DNA of 64,000 nucleotides from NCBI GenBank assembly GCA_016801885.1, contig CM028889.1, forward strand, positions 24,496,001-24,560,000, given 5' to 3'. The notes under the pieces were generated by a model. That model did no database searches and had not been told where the DNA came from. It worked only from the letters and a program-made list of their open reading frames with translations. The position numbers and the translations under genes are program-made. Source of the DNA: Toxotes chatareus (taxonomy: Eukaryota > Chordata > Actinopteri > Toxotidae). This document shows, one piece after another, positions 62,210 to 64,000 of this stretch (within the stretch, counting starts at the first letter, position 1; each line of letters opens with the position of its first letter).

Positions 62210-63820
62210 AACACATGAAATGTTTTTATTGAGCATTTCCAATTTATAGGCATTTCGACCAACCTGTATCACAAACAGAAGTAATTTCACAGATGGGCAC
62301 ATTGTCAAATATTGACAATGCGGCTTTAGTCTCTTCATTTAAAAAAATATTTCCATTCCTTGTTTCTAGTGACCTCACTCCCACCCTTTTCTGTGTCTAC
62401 AGTACATATAGCGAAAAGGAAAGGAAATATGCTAAATAAATACATACCGTTTTAAATACAAAGGAAAAACTGTAGGTTTGAATTACACCGCCGGCTGAGG
62501 TGTCGCTGTAGCTACAACACAGCTGCTTATGGCAAAAGAGGTGGTGATGATTCTGTCACTTGCTCTGTACCTGGTGTAGTCATGATTACACACTAACTGT
62601 GATTTGAGGCAGCAAGGAAATGGCTATAATCACAGAGGAAGAGTTGACTTGTGATTACTGGCTGTCTTTAACCTGGTCCACGGTTCATTCACTGTGCCTG
62701 AAGCTGGCAGGTGTTAAGATAAAGAGCCCTGATCGATATCTCCGACGCATGATTAGCATTTTGAAGAGGTGCACATACGCTATGGATAAGCTGTGGTGTA
62801 GCTCTCTGAATAGGGTACCTAACGCAGGCACGTCAGGTAGGACGACACCTGGACACGGAGGTATTGCAGTGGTTCAGGTCTCCGCCTCTTAAAAGAAAAA
62901 ACACTCCAATGTATCAGCAGTCAAACAGGGGAATAACTAAATATTTCAACCGTGTCTCTGCCTAACATAAAATCTCAGCTTAAAACAGATAGTAAAAGCA
63001 GTTCCTTCACGATGTGCTGCTGATCCAGTTTTAAGTTTGTCCTCACAGTGGGTCCACCCCTCAGGAGACTTTAATGGATTGTAGTAAAGGTGTGACCCAC
63101 AGAGGAAGGGGGGAATAAACGAGCTAAGGCTCGAGCTAAATAGACAAAAACCAACCATTCGACATTTAACAACAAAAAGGCAAGGCAAACTGGGATGGCT
63201 GCGGAAAGTACTGCGTTTCAGGTTCTGCTTCTGAGCCACAGAACCTCTAAAAGATGGGTTGGAGGGCAGTGATCAGCAACAATCCAGTCTTCTTTCTCTC
63301 ATTCATCTCATCTCATGACGAGAATACAATTCTCATGACAAAGCCACAGTCCTGCCTTCTCTCCTAGCGAGCCTCTGTTCCGCCTGCATGTGTTACTGGT
63401 TGTTTTCCCCTCATTGAGGGTTTTACTTCAGACTTTCTCAAAGGTTTCCAGGGTTTTCTGTTCTAAGCGAAATGTGTGTCTAACCTCTGTACATCATAAA
63501 AATAAAACACTACTACAACTACGCCTCCCATGAGGCTTTAGTGTGCACTTCAGGCTAAGACTGCTGGGAAATGTTATCTAATGCTAAATTCAACCTCTAA
63601 GGGAAACCCAGCTGAGTTACAGGCTGTAGAGGAACAGGGGCTTCCTCGGGAAGGTGGACAGGACTTCAGCTCTTCGGCTCTTTAACTTGTCACTCGTTCT
63701 GTTGGACACACACACACACACTCTCACTCACTCACATACACAGTCAGAACTACAGTCGCTCTACAGCAACTCAACCGAATATAGGTATGTACAGAGCGAA
63801 CCGTAAAGTCCTTTGTCCAA
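62210..63820 (-). other. tmem165: TMEM165 3'UTR
   Basis: Follows the TMEM165 stop on the minus strand. A good signal, minus-strand CAATAAAAAC, reads at 62225-62231, so cleavage should fall near 62210. A (CA)n tract is at 63705-63720. Confidence 0.6.
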
Positions 63821-63897
63821 TTAAAATCCAGATTCTGGCTTGATGAACAGGGCAGAGAAGGCAAACGCCAGAAAAACAATCCCTCCAATGATTGTAA
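63821..63897 (-). CDS. tmem165: TMEM165 last coding exon (partial gene)
   Basis: TMEM165 is a Golgi membrane cation transporter of the UPF0016/Gdt1 family, needed for Mn2+ and Ca2+ homeostasis and normal glycosylation. Only the last exon is in the window: acceptor TTTCCACAG, then (V)TIIGGIVFLAFAFSALFI (the final membrane span), KPESGF and stop TAA. Human ends with an almost identical span. The phase-1 acceptor splits the first valine codon. The rest of the gene lies to the right. It is convergent with CLOCK, as in human. Confidence 0.88.
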
Positions 63898-64000
63898 CTG
63901 TGGAAACAAAGCAAGAAAAGACATTTCAGTTAAAACGTCTTTTCCAGTAAGATAAGCAACCAGTGTATATGCTCTTTATTATCGGCAGTCAACAGGAAGA

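Overview
The window looks like nuclear DNA from a teleost fish, probably a percomorph. Genes are split into many short GT-AG exons, fish-type interspersed repeats and microsatellites fill the gaps, and every recognisable protein is a vertebrate protein in a teleost-like form. The gene order, read left to right, is EXOC1 (minus), NMU (plus), CLOCK (plus), TMEM165 (minus). This is the mirror image of the order I recall for human chromosome 4 (TMEM165, CLOCK, PDCL2, NMU, EXOC1, CEP135), except that no PDCL2 exon was recognised between NMU and CLOCK.

Positions 1-330 hold what looks like the first exon and promoter of a further minus-strand gene; synteny suggests CEP135. Positions 440-9450 hold the whole EXOC1 gene, exocyst subunit Sec3. 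Its exons join in one frame to 904 codons plus stop when two small exons (18 and 45 nt) are included. A further in-frame 69-nt candidate cassette exon lies at 5085-5153. Positions 9450-17550 are mostly non-coding, with a Tc1/mariner-like MITE and a cluster of short hydrophobic ORFs at 13.6-14.2 kb. NMU (neuromedin U precursor, 166 aa, eight coding exons) runs from 17776 to 21974, with a probable 3'UTR exon near 22.8 kb.

Positions 24150-32390 are the most unusual part: a head-to-tail array of a roughly 2.27-kb unit, three full copies and one truncated copy, nearly identical to each other, each with a GC-rich core that can fold into hairpins. To its right lie a 124-bp direct duplication, an interstitial telomeric TTAGGG tract and a CpG-rich island with splice signals on the minus strand. 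Fish-type repeats follow at 35 kb and 41 kb, one of them carrying a nested 75-bp palindromic MITE.

The CLOCK transcription unit starts in a CpG-rich region near 37.9 kb. It has several 5'UTR exons with upstream ORFs, and 20 coding exons from 50150 to 57287 encoding 890 aa: bHLH, PAS-A, PAS-B, an internal polyglutamine tract of 38 Q in 41 residues, the exon equivalent to the one deleted in mouse Clock-delta19, and a second C-terminal Q-rich segment. Its 3'UTR converges tail-to-tail with the 3'UTR of TMEM165, whose last coding exon is at 63821-63897.

CLOCK is the core circadian activator; NMU is a neuropeptide; EXOC1 acts in vesicle tethering at the plasma membrane; TMEM165 is a Golgi ion transporter. 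They are a conserved neighbourhood rather than a pathway. All exon boundaries come from reading splice signals and checking that the frames join; no alignment or transcript data was available.
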